DNA of 10,594 nt, taken from M55B118 sp964501715. Its GTDB lineage: Bacteria > Bacillota_I > Bacilli_A > Izemoplasmatales > Izemoplasmataceae. Position 1 is the stretch's first letter. Each line of letters opens with the position of its first letter. The position numbers and the translations under genes were made by a program. The stretch covers positions 1-10,594 of the forward strand of contig CAZCTR010000031.1 of the NCBI GenBank assembly GCA_964501715.1, written 5' to 3'. Below are positions 1 through 6,579 of the stretch, one piece after another. Under the pieces are notes generated by a model. It was not told where the DNA came from, did not search any database, and saw nothing but the letters and a program-made list of their open reading frames with translations.

Positions 1-2
1 CC

Positions 3-77
3 GTCGACAGCCTCTTCAGCCGTGCCGACCGGGCGATGTATGCTGCGAAAGACGTCGGAGACACCACTCATGATTAA
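3..77 (+). CDS. C-terminal end of a GGDEF (diguanylate cyclase) domain protein, partial
   Basis: Only the last 24 codons and the TAA stop are in the window; the rest lies to the left. The translated tail, VDSLFSRADRAMYAAKDVGD followed by four more residues, matches the end of GGDEF domains, where a helix of the form 'L..ADxAMYxAKxxGxN' closes the fold. GGDEF domains make cyclic di-GMP from two GTP, but the catalytic GGDEF loop is outside the window, so activity cannot be judged. The protein ends right after the domain, so GGDEF is its C-terminal module. It is the only plus-strand gene and converges on guaC. The assignment rests on a short motif. Confidence 0.7.
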   Translation, partial: VDSLFSRADRAMYAAKDVGDTTHD

Positions 78-112
78 AATCCTTAAAAACTTGATTTGAA
101 GCGAAACATGAC

Positions 113-156
113 AAAAGCCCCTTTCTCACGTCCTTGGACGTGAGAAAGGGGCTTTT
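113..156. terminator. Bidirectional rho-independent terminator between the convergent GGDEF gene and guaC
   Basis: This is a perfect inverted repeat with 21 complementary pairs around a TT centre; a real RNA loop would open a few of these. Each arm starts or ends in AAAAGCCCC/GGGGCTTTT, so an RNA from either strand has a GC-rich stem followed by a U-run. It lies 35 nt after the plus-strand stop and about 30 nt after the guaC stop, which suits both convergent genes. Confidence 0.9.
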
Positions 157-185
157 CAACAAATGTAGGAGCAAGCCGGCGAACG

Positions 186-1289
186 TTATCTGTCAAAGAC
201 ATCGTTGTATTGCTTGTGGACCTTGATGAACGTCGTGCACTTCGAGAACTCTTTGAGCCTTCTGGCCCCGATATACGTGCAAGCCGACCGCAAACCGCCA
301 AGGATATCCTGTACGGTGTTCTTCAGTGACGGTTTGTAGGGCACTTCGACCGTCCTTCCCTCGGAACTGCGGTAAGATGCCATGCCACCCTTGTGTTTCT
401 CCATCGCCGTATCGGAACTCATGCCATAGAACTCGACATATTGATAGGTTTTTGTTTTCCTGACTTTTTTGTTCCGATTCGTCTTTTCAACTGACTCGTA
501 AGCGACTTCATCGGTGAACACTTCTTTTTCAGTGATGCGCCCGCCACCTTCCTTGTGGCCGGCGAGCATCCCACCGAGCATCACGAAATCGGCGTTTCCA
601 CCGAACGCCTTGGCAATGTCCCCGGGAACCACGCATCCACCGTCCGATATGATGCGTGCACCAAGCCCGTGTGCGGCGTCCGCGCATTCGATCACAGCGC
701 TGAGCTGTGGATAGCCCACACCCGTTTGCAAACGGGTGGTGCACACCGACCCGGGACCGATGCCGACTTTGACGATGTCGGCACCGTTGAGCACGAGTTC
801 CTGAGTCATATCGGCCGTCACCACGTTGCCGGCGATGATGGTTTTGTCGGGATAGGTGTTTCTAATCTTCGAGACGAATGCGCCGAAGCGTTCCGAATAG
901 CCGTTGGCGACATCTATGCAGATGGTCTTGATATCCGGATAGGCTCTCATGATCTCCTTGAAGTTTGCATAGTCCGCTTCATTGATGCCGGTGCTTACGG
1001 CGAACAGATCCTTGTCCAAGTCATCGATATGTTTTTTGTAATCCTCGACCGTATAGGTCTTGAGCAGGCAGGTGAACATCTTGTGCTTCTGAAGTTCCAA
1101 AGCCATCTTGAACGTACCCACTCCGTCCATGTTCGAAGCCATGATGGGCACACCTTCGAAGGTGTGGCGGCTGTGCTTGAAATCGATCCTTCTCTCAAGC
1201 TGGACTTCCTTCCTGCTGTTCAAGGATGATCGTTTCGGCCGGAGCAAGACATTGTCAAAATTAAGTTTCAAGTCGTTTTCGATTCTCAA
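186..1289 (-). CDS. guaC: GMP reductase, E. coli GuaC / eukaryotic GMPR type
   Basis: GMP reductase (EC 1.7.1.7) converts GMP to IMP and ammonia using NADPH, returning guanine nucleotides to the central purine pool. The 367-residue product has the (beta/alpha)8 IMPDH/GMPR fold. Visible features are the N-terminus RIENDLKLNF..VLLRPKRS, NMDGVGTF near 53-60, CIDVANGYSE near 124-133, GNVVT near 154, and the loop GIGPGSVCTTR near 176-186, with catalytic Cys183 and Thr185. The closing motif is ILGGLRSACTYIGA. There are no CBS domains, which argues against IMP dehydrogenase. It resembles the E. coli type (347 aa) more than the shorter Bacillus GuaC. The start is the TTG at 1287-1289: it follows GAGGAGG by 7 nt and gives the usual N-terminus. 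An upstream in-frame GTG at 1316 would place that ribosome binding site inside the gene. About 20 extra residues, rich in Lys and Arg, lie near 255-280. Confidence 0.95.
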   Translation of the reverse strand: MRIENDLKLNFDNVLLRPKRSSLNSRKEVQLERRIDFKHSRHTFEGVPIMASNMDGVGTFKMALELQKHKMFTCLLKTYTVEDYKKHIDDLDKDLFAVSTGINEADYANFKEIMRAYPDIKTICIDVANGYSERFGAFVSKIRNTYPDKTIIAGNVVTADMTQELVLNGADIVKVGIGPGSVCTTRLQTGVGYPQLSAVIECADAAHGLGARIISDGGCVVPGDIAKAFGGNADFVMLGGMLAGHKEGGGRITEKEVFTDEVAYESVEKTNRNKKVRKTKTYQYVEFYGMSSDTAMEKHKGGMASYRSSEGRTVEVPYKPSLKNTVQDILGGLRSACTYIGARRLKEFSKCTTFIKVHKQYNDVFDR

Positions 1290-1296
1290 GGTTTTT

Positions 1297-1303
1297 CCTC
1301 CTC
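1297..1303 (-). promoter_or_regulatory. guaC ribosome binding site that fixes the TTG start
   Basis: GAGGAGG on the minus strand ends 7 nt before the TTG codon. It is a near-consensus Shine-Dalgarno sequence at ideal spacing and supports the TTG over the upstream GTG. Confidence 0.85.
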
Positions 1304-1366
1304 GTATGAATTGCACGCTATTTCATGTTGGTCGCTTAAGGGGTCATTTTGTCCTCAGCCAATTGA

Positions 1367-1375
1367 ATTATAACA
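1367..1375 (-). promoter_or_regulatory. Probable guaC promoter, extended -10 (TGTTATAAT)
   Basis: The minus strand carries a perfect TATAAT preceded by TG with one base between, an extended -10 element. The -35 region is poor (TTCAAG at a 16-nt spacing). Transcription would begin near 1360, giving a leader of about 70 nt in which I see no riboswitch or strong hairpin. guaC therefore appears to be its own transcription unit. Confidence 0.65.
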
Positions 1376-1471
1376 TGTTCCTAGGATTCTTGAAGGCGGA
1401 TTTTCATCCTGAATGAACAGTGCTCCCGTACAGGCCATCGAACCCTTTTTGAAATCTTTCCATACATCACA
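1376..1471. other. Unassigned stretch between the assembly gap and the guaC promoter
   Basis: Just downstream of the gap on the minus strand, one frame stays open to a TGA at 1355-1357 (38 codons), another stops near 1384, and the third begins with a TGA at 1467. None of the three translations resembles the C-terminal fibronectin-like domain expected for the GH3 enzyme. No terminator is visible for the GH3 gene. The stretch may hold its last codons, its 3' untranslated region, or part of another small gene. Confidence 0.4.
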
Positions 1472-1571
1472 NNNNNNNNNNNNNNNNNNNNNNNNNNNNN
1501 NNNNNNNNNNNNNNNNNNNNNNNNNNNNNNNNNNNNNNNNNNNNNNNNNNNNNNNNNNNNNNNNNNNNNNN
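1472..1571. other. Assembly gap of 100 Ns
   Basis: Exactly 100 unknown bases, the usual placeholder for a gap of unknown size. It removes the 3' end of the GH3 beta-glucosidase gene. Reading frames drawn across it have no meaning. Confidence 0.99.
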
Positions 1572-3263
1572 TACATCGAGCGTCACGAACGCTTCCTCAC
1601 TGGACGAATCGACCGAGAAGACGACATCCCCATAGTGAATGTCCGCATAATTGAGCCCGTAGCCGAAAGGATAGAGAACCTCGTAATCATGCGTGTCGTA
1701 ATGGCGGTATCCGTTCATGATGAGGTCCTGGGTGTAATCAACGGTCTCAAGCGGGGGGAAAGTCGCATAGTGCGGGGTGTGTTCGAGCTTGAGCGGGAAG
1801 GTTTCTTGCAGTCTTCCGCTCGGCACAGTCTTGCCACTCACGATTTCCGCCGTCGCCTCGGCGGCCGCGCCGCCTAGGAACCATGTCTCGAGGATGGCAC
1901 GGCTGCCTTCCTTGATCTCGCGGAGGTCGAGCGCACTCCCGTTGCTCAGGATGACGATGATGTTCCCGTTGACTTCGCGCATCGCTTTGAAAACCTCCAT
2001 GTGTCCTTCTGGAAGCCTCATATGTTCACGGTCCTTGCCTTCGGTCTCGATCGCCTCGGTGGTGCCTGTGAAATAAAAGACGATCTCACTTTCGCGAGCG
2101 GCCTTCACAGCCTCTTCTAGAAGGGTGTCCGTGGTGTCGCTTTCCCGGTAGCCTTCCGCATAGGTATGGTTTTTGAAGACATTGGCGAAAGCTTCATAAG
2201 GGATTTCCTGCTTGTAGGGTTTCACTGTCGCACTGCCGCCGCCGTTTGTCCTCGGGGCTTTGGCGAACGACCCGACGATGCCGACTTTTCTGTCTGTGTT
2301 CTTCACGGGCAGGATGCCGTCGTTCTCAAGCAGGACGATGGCTTCGCGCGCGACTTCCCTTGCGACTTCATGGTGTGTGTCCAAATCGATGGAGCCGAGC
2401 CGCTCAATCGTCTTCACTTTTCTGTGAAGGTCAAATAGCGGTTCGAGGCTGTCGTCAAGTGCCTTCTCGCTCATCTCGCCCTTTTCAAGCGCGTCCTTCA
2501 CATCCTTTTCAAATGAGGATGGGCCCGGCATCTCGATGTTCATGCCGTGTTTGATGGATTTCACCTTGTCCTGCACAGCGCCCCAGTCGGAGATGACCAC
2601 GCCTTCATACCCCCACTGTCCGCGAAGCACATTTTGAAGCAGATAGGCCGATTCCGATGCATAGTCGCCGTTCAAACGGTTGTAGCTGCTCATGACCATC
2701 CAGGGGTCCGCTTTTTTGATGATTTTAAAGAAAGGATGAAGATACATCTCGTGCATCGTCCTTTCATCGACCTCGACGTCGACGAAACGACGCATTGTCT
2801 CCTGTTCGTTGAGTCCGTAATGCTTGATGCATGCACCGACCTCTTGAGATTGGACGCCCTTGACGAAACTTTCGCCGATCTCTGCCGTCAAATGTGGGTC
2901 CTCGCTATAATACTCGAAGTTGCGTCCGCAAAGCGGGCTGCGCTTGAGATTGATGCCGGGCCCGAGGAGCACGTCGACCTCGTGATGCCTGCACTCCCGT
3001 CCGATTGTGCGGCCCACTTTCTCGATCAGGTCCCTATTCCAGGTGGACGCCATCGCGGCGGCGCAGGGAAAAAGGGTCGTCGGCTCCAGATAGCGTTTGC
3101 TCAGGAAGTCTCCGTCATTCACGGGCTTTCCATACACCCTCACCCCATGCGGTCCGTCTGCCACGTTGATTCTGCGCCCATCCACATGGTCGCTTTCAAA
3201 GAAATGCCAATTGGCCTGGCCGCTCGTCAATCTGATTTTCTCTTCCAAAGGAATCTTTTTCAC
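1572..3263 (-). CDS. Glycoside hydrolase family 3 beta-glucosidase-like enzyme, C-terminus missing
   Basis: GH3 enzymes remove terminal sugars, usually beta-D-glucose or xylose, from oligosaccharides by a retaining mechanism. The visible 564 residues cover the N-terminal TIM-barrel-like domain (DGPHGVR near 36-42; RSPLCGRNFEYYSEDP near 108-123; KHY near 147; nucleophile Asp226 in VVISDWGA). They also cover the alpha/beta sandwich domain (ETEGKDR near 406-412, probable acid/base Glu408; GGAAAEA near 464; YPFGYGLNY near 531-539). The fibronectin-like C-terminal domain has just begun when the gap intervenes. No PA14 insert and no signal peptide are present, so it probably acts in the cytoplasm on imported sugars. 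The start is the GTG at 3261-3263, 7 nt after GGGAGG; the ATG at 3278 overlaps that ribosome binding site. Substrate cannot be told from sequence: xylosidase or other beta-glycosidase activity is possible. Confidence 0.93.
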
Positions 3264-3270
3264 TTGAATG

Positions 3271-3276
3271 CCTCCC
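3271..3276 (-). promoter_or_regulatory. GH3 gene ribosome binding site that fixes the GTG start
   Basis: GGGAGG on the minus strand stands 7 nt before the GTG start at 3263. The upstream in-frame ATG (3276-3278) touches this site and would have no ribosome binding site of its own. Confidence 0.8.
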
Positions 3277-3286
3277 ATATATGACT

Positions 3287-3296
3287 AAAACGTTTT
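3287..3296. promoter_or_regulatory. LacI-family-type operator, AAAACGTTTT, at the GH3 transcription start
   Basis: A perfect 10-bp palindrome with a central CG, the form typical of LacI/GalR-family repressor and CcpA-like sites. It fits the CcpA cre consensus only in the core, so a local sugar-responsive LacI-family repressor is the better guess. It covers about +1 to +10 relative to the predicted start of transcription, a position where a bound repressor would block the polymerase. No regulator gene is in the window. Confidence 0.6.
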
Positions 3297-3303
3297 CGCT
3301 TCA

Positions 3304-3312
3304 ATTGTAACA
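3304..3312 (-). promoter_or_regulatory. Probable GH3 promoter, extended -10 (TGTTACAAT)
   Basis: TACAAT with an upstream TG makes an extended -10 on the minus strand. The best -35 candidate, GTGACA, sits at a long 19-nt spacing, so the extended -10 or an activator probably carries recognition. Transcription would start near 3297. Confidence 0.55.
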
Positions 3313-3385
3313 CATTTTTCAAGCCATATGTCACAAATTCCTTTTCCCTGGCTAGAAAATGAAGCTTTCAATAGTATTTCAAATC

Positions 3386-3414
3386 AAAAACACCGCCATC
3401 CTTGAATGGCGGTG
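3386..3414 (-). terminator. Rho-independent terminator of the LTA-synthase-like gene
   Basis: On the minus strand a 9-bp GC-rich stem, CACCGCCAT paired with ATGGCGGTG around a 6-nt loop, is followed by TTTTTGATTT. It lies about 20 nt after the stop codon of the upstream gene and separates it from the GH3 gene. Confidence 0.9.
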
Positions 3415-3433
3415 CAGGTTTGACTGGAAATGG

Positions 3434-5341
3434 TCAGTCGGTATACCGTTCCAGAAAGTCGGTCTCAAGAATATAACGGCTGATCTCCCGACGTTTCGTA
3501 AGATGATTGAAGTCCGCTAGGACATCCGCTTCGGTGTACTGTTCATCGCGGATATGGATATTCAGGTCGCGTTCCACTTCGAGAAAGTAGCCTTGTCTCA
3601 TGAAGGAGAGATCCTGGAAGGACACGGGGGCCCCTTCTCCCTCGAAAGCATCATAACCCATGATCTCATGATAACGGATGGGCAGGGCGAACATGTTCGC
3701 GAGGGTGGGGGTCATGTCGACAGAGGAGATGGTGTTGTCGACTGTGTGTGTCCCCTCGATATCCGGATGATGGATCATCATGGGTACCTTGTGCATGTTG
3801 AGGTCGGTCTCTTCGAGATTCTTGCGCGTGTCGTAGCCTTCGATAACCGAATCGCTGAGGCCGTAGGCGTAATGGTCGGAGGCGATGACGATGACGGTGT
3901 CCTCGTAAACACCCTCGGCTTTCAACCTATCGACCATGTAGCCGAGGGCACGGTCGAATTCGTAATGTGCCGCATGATAATAAAGGAGCTCTTCAGGTAT
4001 GTCGGTATCCATGTCATGATCTTCCATGATGTCAATGATGGTGTCAAGGTGCTCGCTCGCGATGTCGTGATTGTCACTGTAAGGGAGATGGCCGGTGACT
4101 GTGAGGTAATAAGCGAAGAAGCGGTCCTGACCCAAAAAATCATCCATGGTGTTCTCCATCATCTCGAGGTCGCTTGGCCAGGGGTGCTGAGGGCCGTCGT
4201 GATCCTCATCCCAGAGGCCCATGTTCTCAGCACCGGTATAGTTGTCGAAACCGATGGTTTCGGGGTGGAAGGTGTTTCTGGGGTAATAGTGGTCGGAATA
4301 GTTGTGAAAGGCTTGGGTGTCATAGCCCAATTCGGCGAACAGTCTGGGCAATGTGTTCGGAAAATGGTTGTCCTTGTACTCATCCATGCTCAATCTGACG
4401 TTCTGGTTCGGGAAATAGGATGTGAGTTTCATGAATTCGGTGTCCGCGGTCGTGCGGTAATAAAGGGGGGCGTAGAAGTTCTCGAAATGGTAGGCGTTAT
4501 CGAGCATGTCGAAGTAATTGGGCATGAGTTCCGGATGGAGCGCGAATGTATCAAGGCTCTCGGCGGTGATGTAGATCAGGTTCTTGTCCTCGAAGATGTC
4601 CGTCATCGGATTGTTTTCACTATGCTCGGGACGGTTTTCAAGAAATTCCTCAGACCGTTTGTCCTCATCCGTCAGACCGACAGGTTCCCTGAACACATTC
4701 GCAACATCACGGTGGGCATAGGTCATCAGACCGAAACGGTCCACCGCCAGCCGGGTGCTCAATAACCGGTCATAGATCATGTCTTCATCAATATCCTCAT
4801 CCGACGCTTCCGGGATGGAGGCAATCGCGCCGATGAATATGGCGACACTGAAAACAGCCATGTAAAGAGGGGACCGGTAACTGCGGTAGTGCCCGTCGAA
4901 AAGATCATACCATGTCCCCTTCAGACGGCGATGCCTGATTGCAAGGAATACAGTCAAAAGGAAGGGAATGAAATACAGCACGTGCCAAAGTCTCAAGGCG
5001 CTGAAGATGTCATCAGAGAAGCCTGCCCCATCCCCCGCGTCGGTGAGCATGTTAAACGAATAGAAGCCGTCCACTACCGAGTTATACAAGGTCTGTGAAA
5101 AAAAGTATGCAGTGAGCAACGCGAAAAAGACCGGAAGGGCGTAAAGGAGGCCGACCCTGCCGAAGAATTTGAATATGGCGGTCGCGATGACCGAATAGAC
5201 AAAGACAAAAAGCACCATACGGAAAAGTGTGTCCGTGATGAAAATGTTCAGAACACCGACCCTGAACACCAATTCCATTGACAGAAATCCAAGGAAAATG
5301 AATGTGAAAAGTAACATGGTTCTTTTGAAATGGTTGGCCAT
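3434..5341 (-). CDS. LTA synthase-like membrane phosphotransferase (sulfatase superfamily)
   Basis: LtaS-type enzymes sit in the cytoplasmic membrane and transfer glycerol phosphate from phosphatidylglycerol to build or prime lipoteichoic acid. The 635 residues match the LtaS layout and size (S. aureus LtaS 646 aa). Five hydrophobic segments lie near 9-27, 34-60, 64-85, 116-135 and 158-176. A strongly acidic linker follows, then an extracellular sulfatase-fold domain. Metal and catalytic residues are recognisable: Glu261 in ITAESLDTF, the nucleophile Thr298 in YYRTTADTEF, His418 in TVTGHLPY, and Asp489-His490 in IASDHYAYG. The start is the ATG at 5339-5341: GGTGAT lies 4 nt upstream, matching the 16S tail. 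Two other in-frame starts lie at 5347 (ATG) and 5350 (GTG). It is a single-gene unit with its own promoter and terminator. It could instead be an LTA primase or a phosphoglycerol transferase acting on another glycan. Confidence 0.88.
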   Translation of the reverse strand: MANHFKRTMLLFTFIFLGFLSMELVFRVGVLNIFITDTLFRMVLFVFVYSVIATAIFKFFGRVGLLYALPVFFALLTAYFFSQTLYNSVVDGFYSFNMLTDAGDGAGFSDDIFSALRLWHVLYFIPFLLTVFLAIRHRRLKGTWYDLFDGHYRSYRSPLYMAVFSVAIFIGAIASIPEASDEDIDEDMIYDRLLSTRLAVDRFGLMTYAHRDVANVFREPVGLTDEDKRSEEFLENRPEHSENNPMTDIFEDKNLIYITAESLDTFALHPELMPNYFDMLDNAYHFENFYAPLYYRTTADTEFMKLTSYFPNQNVRLSMDEYKDNHFPNTLPRLFAELGYDTQAFHNYSDHYYPRNTFHPETIGFDNYTGAENMGLWDEDHDGPQHPWPSDLEMMENTMDDFLGQDRFFAYYLTVTGHLPYSDNHDIASEHLDTIIDIMEDHDMDTDIPEELLYYHAAHYEFDRALGYMVDRLKAEGVYEDTVIVIASDHYAYGLSDSVIEGYDTRKNLEETDLNMHKVPMMIHHPDIEGTHTVDNTISSVDMTPTLANMFALPIRYHEIMGYDAFEGEGAPVSFQDLSFMRQGYFLEVERDLNIHIRDEQYTEADVLADFNHLTKRREISRYILETDFLERYTD

Positions 5342-5345
5342 ATGC

Positions 5346-5351
5346 ATCACC
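5346..5351 (-). promoter_or_regulatory. Ribosome binding site GGTGAT before the LTA-synthase-like ATG
   Basis: GGTGAT pairs with the distal part of the anti-Shine-Dalgarno tail (full complement GGAGGTGATC). Its 4-nt spacing equals about 7 nt from a normal GGAGG core. It favours the ATG at 5341 over the two overlapping upstream start codons. Confidence 0.6.
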
Positions 5352-5369
5352 CGAGTTGTTTATTGTTAT

Positions 5370-5378
5370 ATTCTACCA
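5370..5378 (-). promoter_or_regulatory. Probable promoter of the LTA-synthase-like gene, extended -10 (TGGTAGAAT)
   Basis: TAGAAT preceded by TG and one base is an extended -10 on the minus strand. The -35 candidate TTTATG at 17 nt is weak. Transcription would start near 5363, leaving a leader of about 20 nt. The rest of the intergenic stretch up to the terminator at 5532 shows no gene or other signal that I can support. Confidence 0.55.
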
Positions 5379-5531
5379 TACAAGCATACACTCATAAAGC
5401 GAAAATAACTATTTCATGCTTAATCCCTATATGCTCAGATGCGTATGAGAAAGCTGGTGGATATGAATGATGTCGATTATGTCCTTGAACCTTTATTTAT
5501 CACCACTGTCAAGAGCGAGAGATGGGCAAAC

Positions 5532-5562
5532 AAAAACCCCCTGATGTGGACACATCAAGGGG
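5532..5562 (-). terminator. Rho-independent terminator of the nucleoside transporter operon
   Basis: On the minus strand a 12-position stem (one C/A mismatch) with a 2-nt apex, CCCCTTGATGTG against CACATCAGGGGG, is followed by TTTTTGTTT. It lies about 50 nt after the last permease stop. The plus-strand side also ends in TTTTT a few bases later, so some bidirectional action is possible. Confidence 0.88.
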
Positions 5563-5610
5563 TAAGCGTTTTTCATGAGGTGGGTTCGGATTGCTGCGGT
5601 GATGGGGAAA

Positions 5611-6579
5611 TCAACGTTTTTCCTGATCATACGGTTGCCCGATGGCTTGAGGTGCTTGACTTTGCTTGGAAAAGAACGCAAGGATGACCAACGTGAAAAG
5701 ATATGGGAGCAACCGGTAAATCTGACCGGGAAGTTGAACCGCCGCCAAGATGTCTATGGAATCGTGCATGTTCGCAAGTACGCGTAGGACGGCGAATATC
5801 GTCGCGAAGATGAATACACGTAACGGCTTCCACTGCCCCGAGATAAGGATGGCGAGCGCCAAGAATCCAAGACCGAGGAAATCCCCGTTGAAGCGGTTGT
5901 CAAAAGAAATCAGGTAAGTCGCGCCACCGAGTCCCGCTAAAAGCCCGCTTGTCATGACGCCGATGTAGCGCATGCGGTAGACGTCGATTCCCAGCGATTC
6001 AGAAGCCTGGGGATTTTCCCCGACGCTCTTGAGCCTGAGTCCGAGTCTTGTCTTGTGGAATATGAATGTCACTATGACCAGAATCGCGACCCCGATGAAT
6101 GTGGAGATGAATGCCCTTTCGAAAAAGAGTGTTCCGATCAAGGGGATGTCCTCAAGGAGCGGCACATTGATCCGATACGTGTCCGTGATGTTGATGCGTT
6201 CAGTGCCTCCGATCGTCCGCGCGGTGAATACCGCAAGGGCAGGCGCGAACAGGTTGAGGGCCGTGGCGGAGATGATCTGGTTCGAGTTCATGTGTATCGA
6301 AGCGAAGGCATGGGCCGCAGAGAAAATCATGCCGACCAAAGCCCCGCCAATGAGCGCCATCAAAACAGAAAGTTGGGTCGGGAGCCCCAAGGGCCTTCCG
6401 ACATAAAGCACCAGCAATGCGCCTATGAAACCGCCCATGATCATGATGCCGTCAAGAGCGATGTTGATCACACCGCTTCTTTCGCTGAACAGGCCTCCAA
6501 GGGACACGAGCATCAAAGCTATCATGACAGGAATCGCATAAGACAGGATAAAGCCAAGGTCATTTATGAATGCGATCAT
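5611..6579 (-). CDS. nupQ: Nucleoside ABC transporter permease, NupQ (YufQ)-type
   Basis: Second membrane subunit of the BMP-family nucleoside importer, 322 residues. It belongs to the BPD_transp_2 permease family shared with ribose and branched-chain amino acid importers. SERSGVINIALDGIMIMGG near 33-51 is the hallmark of this subunit. SVGENPQASESLGIDVYRMR, near two-thirds of the length, is the cytoplasmic coupling loop that contacts the ATPase. The rest is a series of hydrophobic helices. Its ATG overlaps the stop of the preceding permease gene as ATGA, which points to translational coupling, and AAGGTGAT lies just upstream inside that gene. It is the last gene of the operon. Specificity for purine nucleosides is inferred from family and operon order; simple-sugar transport is less likely because the binding protein is BMP-type. 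Confidence 0.92.
   Translation of the reverse strand: MIAFINDLGFILSYAIPVMIALMLVSLGGLFSERSGVINIALDGIMIMGGFIGALLVLYVGRPLGLPTQLSVLMALIGGALVGMIFSAAHAFASIHMNSNQIISATALNLFAPALAVFTARTIGGTERINITDTYRINVPLLEDIPLIGTLFFERAFISTFIGVAILVIVTFIFHKTRLGLRLKSVGENPQASESLGIDVYRMRYIGVMTSGLLAGLGGATYLISFDNRFNGDFLGLGFLALAILISGQWKPLRVFIFATIFAVLRVLANMHDSIDILAAVQLPGQIYRLLPYLFTLVILAFFSKQSQAPQAIGQPYDQEKR

Noticed and set aside
555..1229. A 224-codon plus-strand open frame opposite guaC
   Set aside because: guaC is unambiguous on the other strand, and this frame has no good ribosome binding site or recognisable motif.
1290..1360. Possible purine riboswitch in the guaC leader
   Set aside because: The leader is about 70 nt, shows no three-way-junction pairing or the conserved loop sequences of purine aptamers, and ends in a free ribosome binding site.
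1355..1576. Minus-strand open frame running through the N gap, as a separate small gene or the GH3 tail
   Set aside because: Most of it is undefined bases, its real part overlaps the guaC promoter, and the 38 visible residues match neither the GH3 C-terminus nor any family I recognise.
2547..3284. A 245-codon plus-strand open frame opposite the GH3 gene
   Set aside because: It lies antisense to well-conserved GH3 motifs and has no family resemblance, so it is a shadow frame.
3554..4765. A 403-codon open frame on the plus strand opposite the LTA-synthase-like gene
   Set aside because: The minus-strand protein has clear family motifs, and the plus-strand translation is low-complexity (rich in Val, Gly, Glu and His) with no recognisable domain. 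It is an antisense shadow produced by codon bias.
5507..5512. A perfect TTGACA (-35 consensus) on the minus strand in the intergenic stretch
   Set aside because: No acceptable -10 hexamer lies 15-19 nt downstream; the nearest candidate (CATAAT) is 26 nt away. It is probably chance.
5439..5687. Possible small plus-strand gene between the LTA-synthase-like gene and the permease
   Set aside because: It runs through the terminator hairpin at 5532-5562 and into the 3' end of the permease gene, with no supporting motif.
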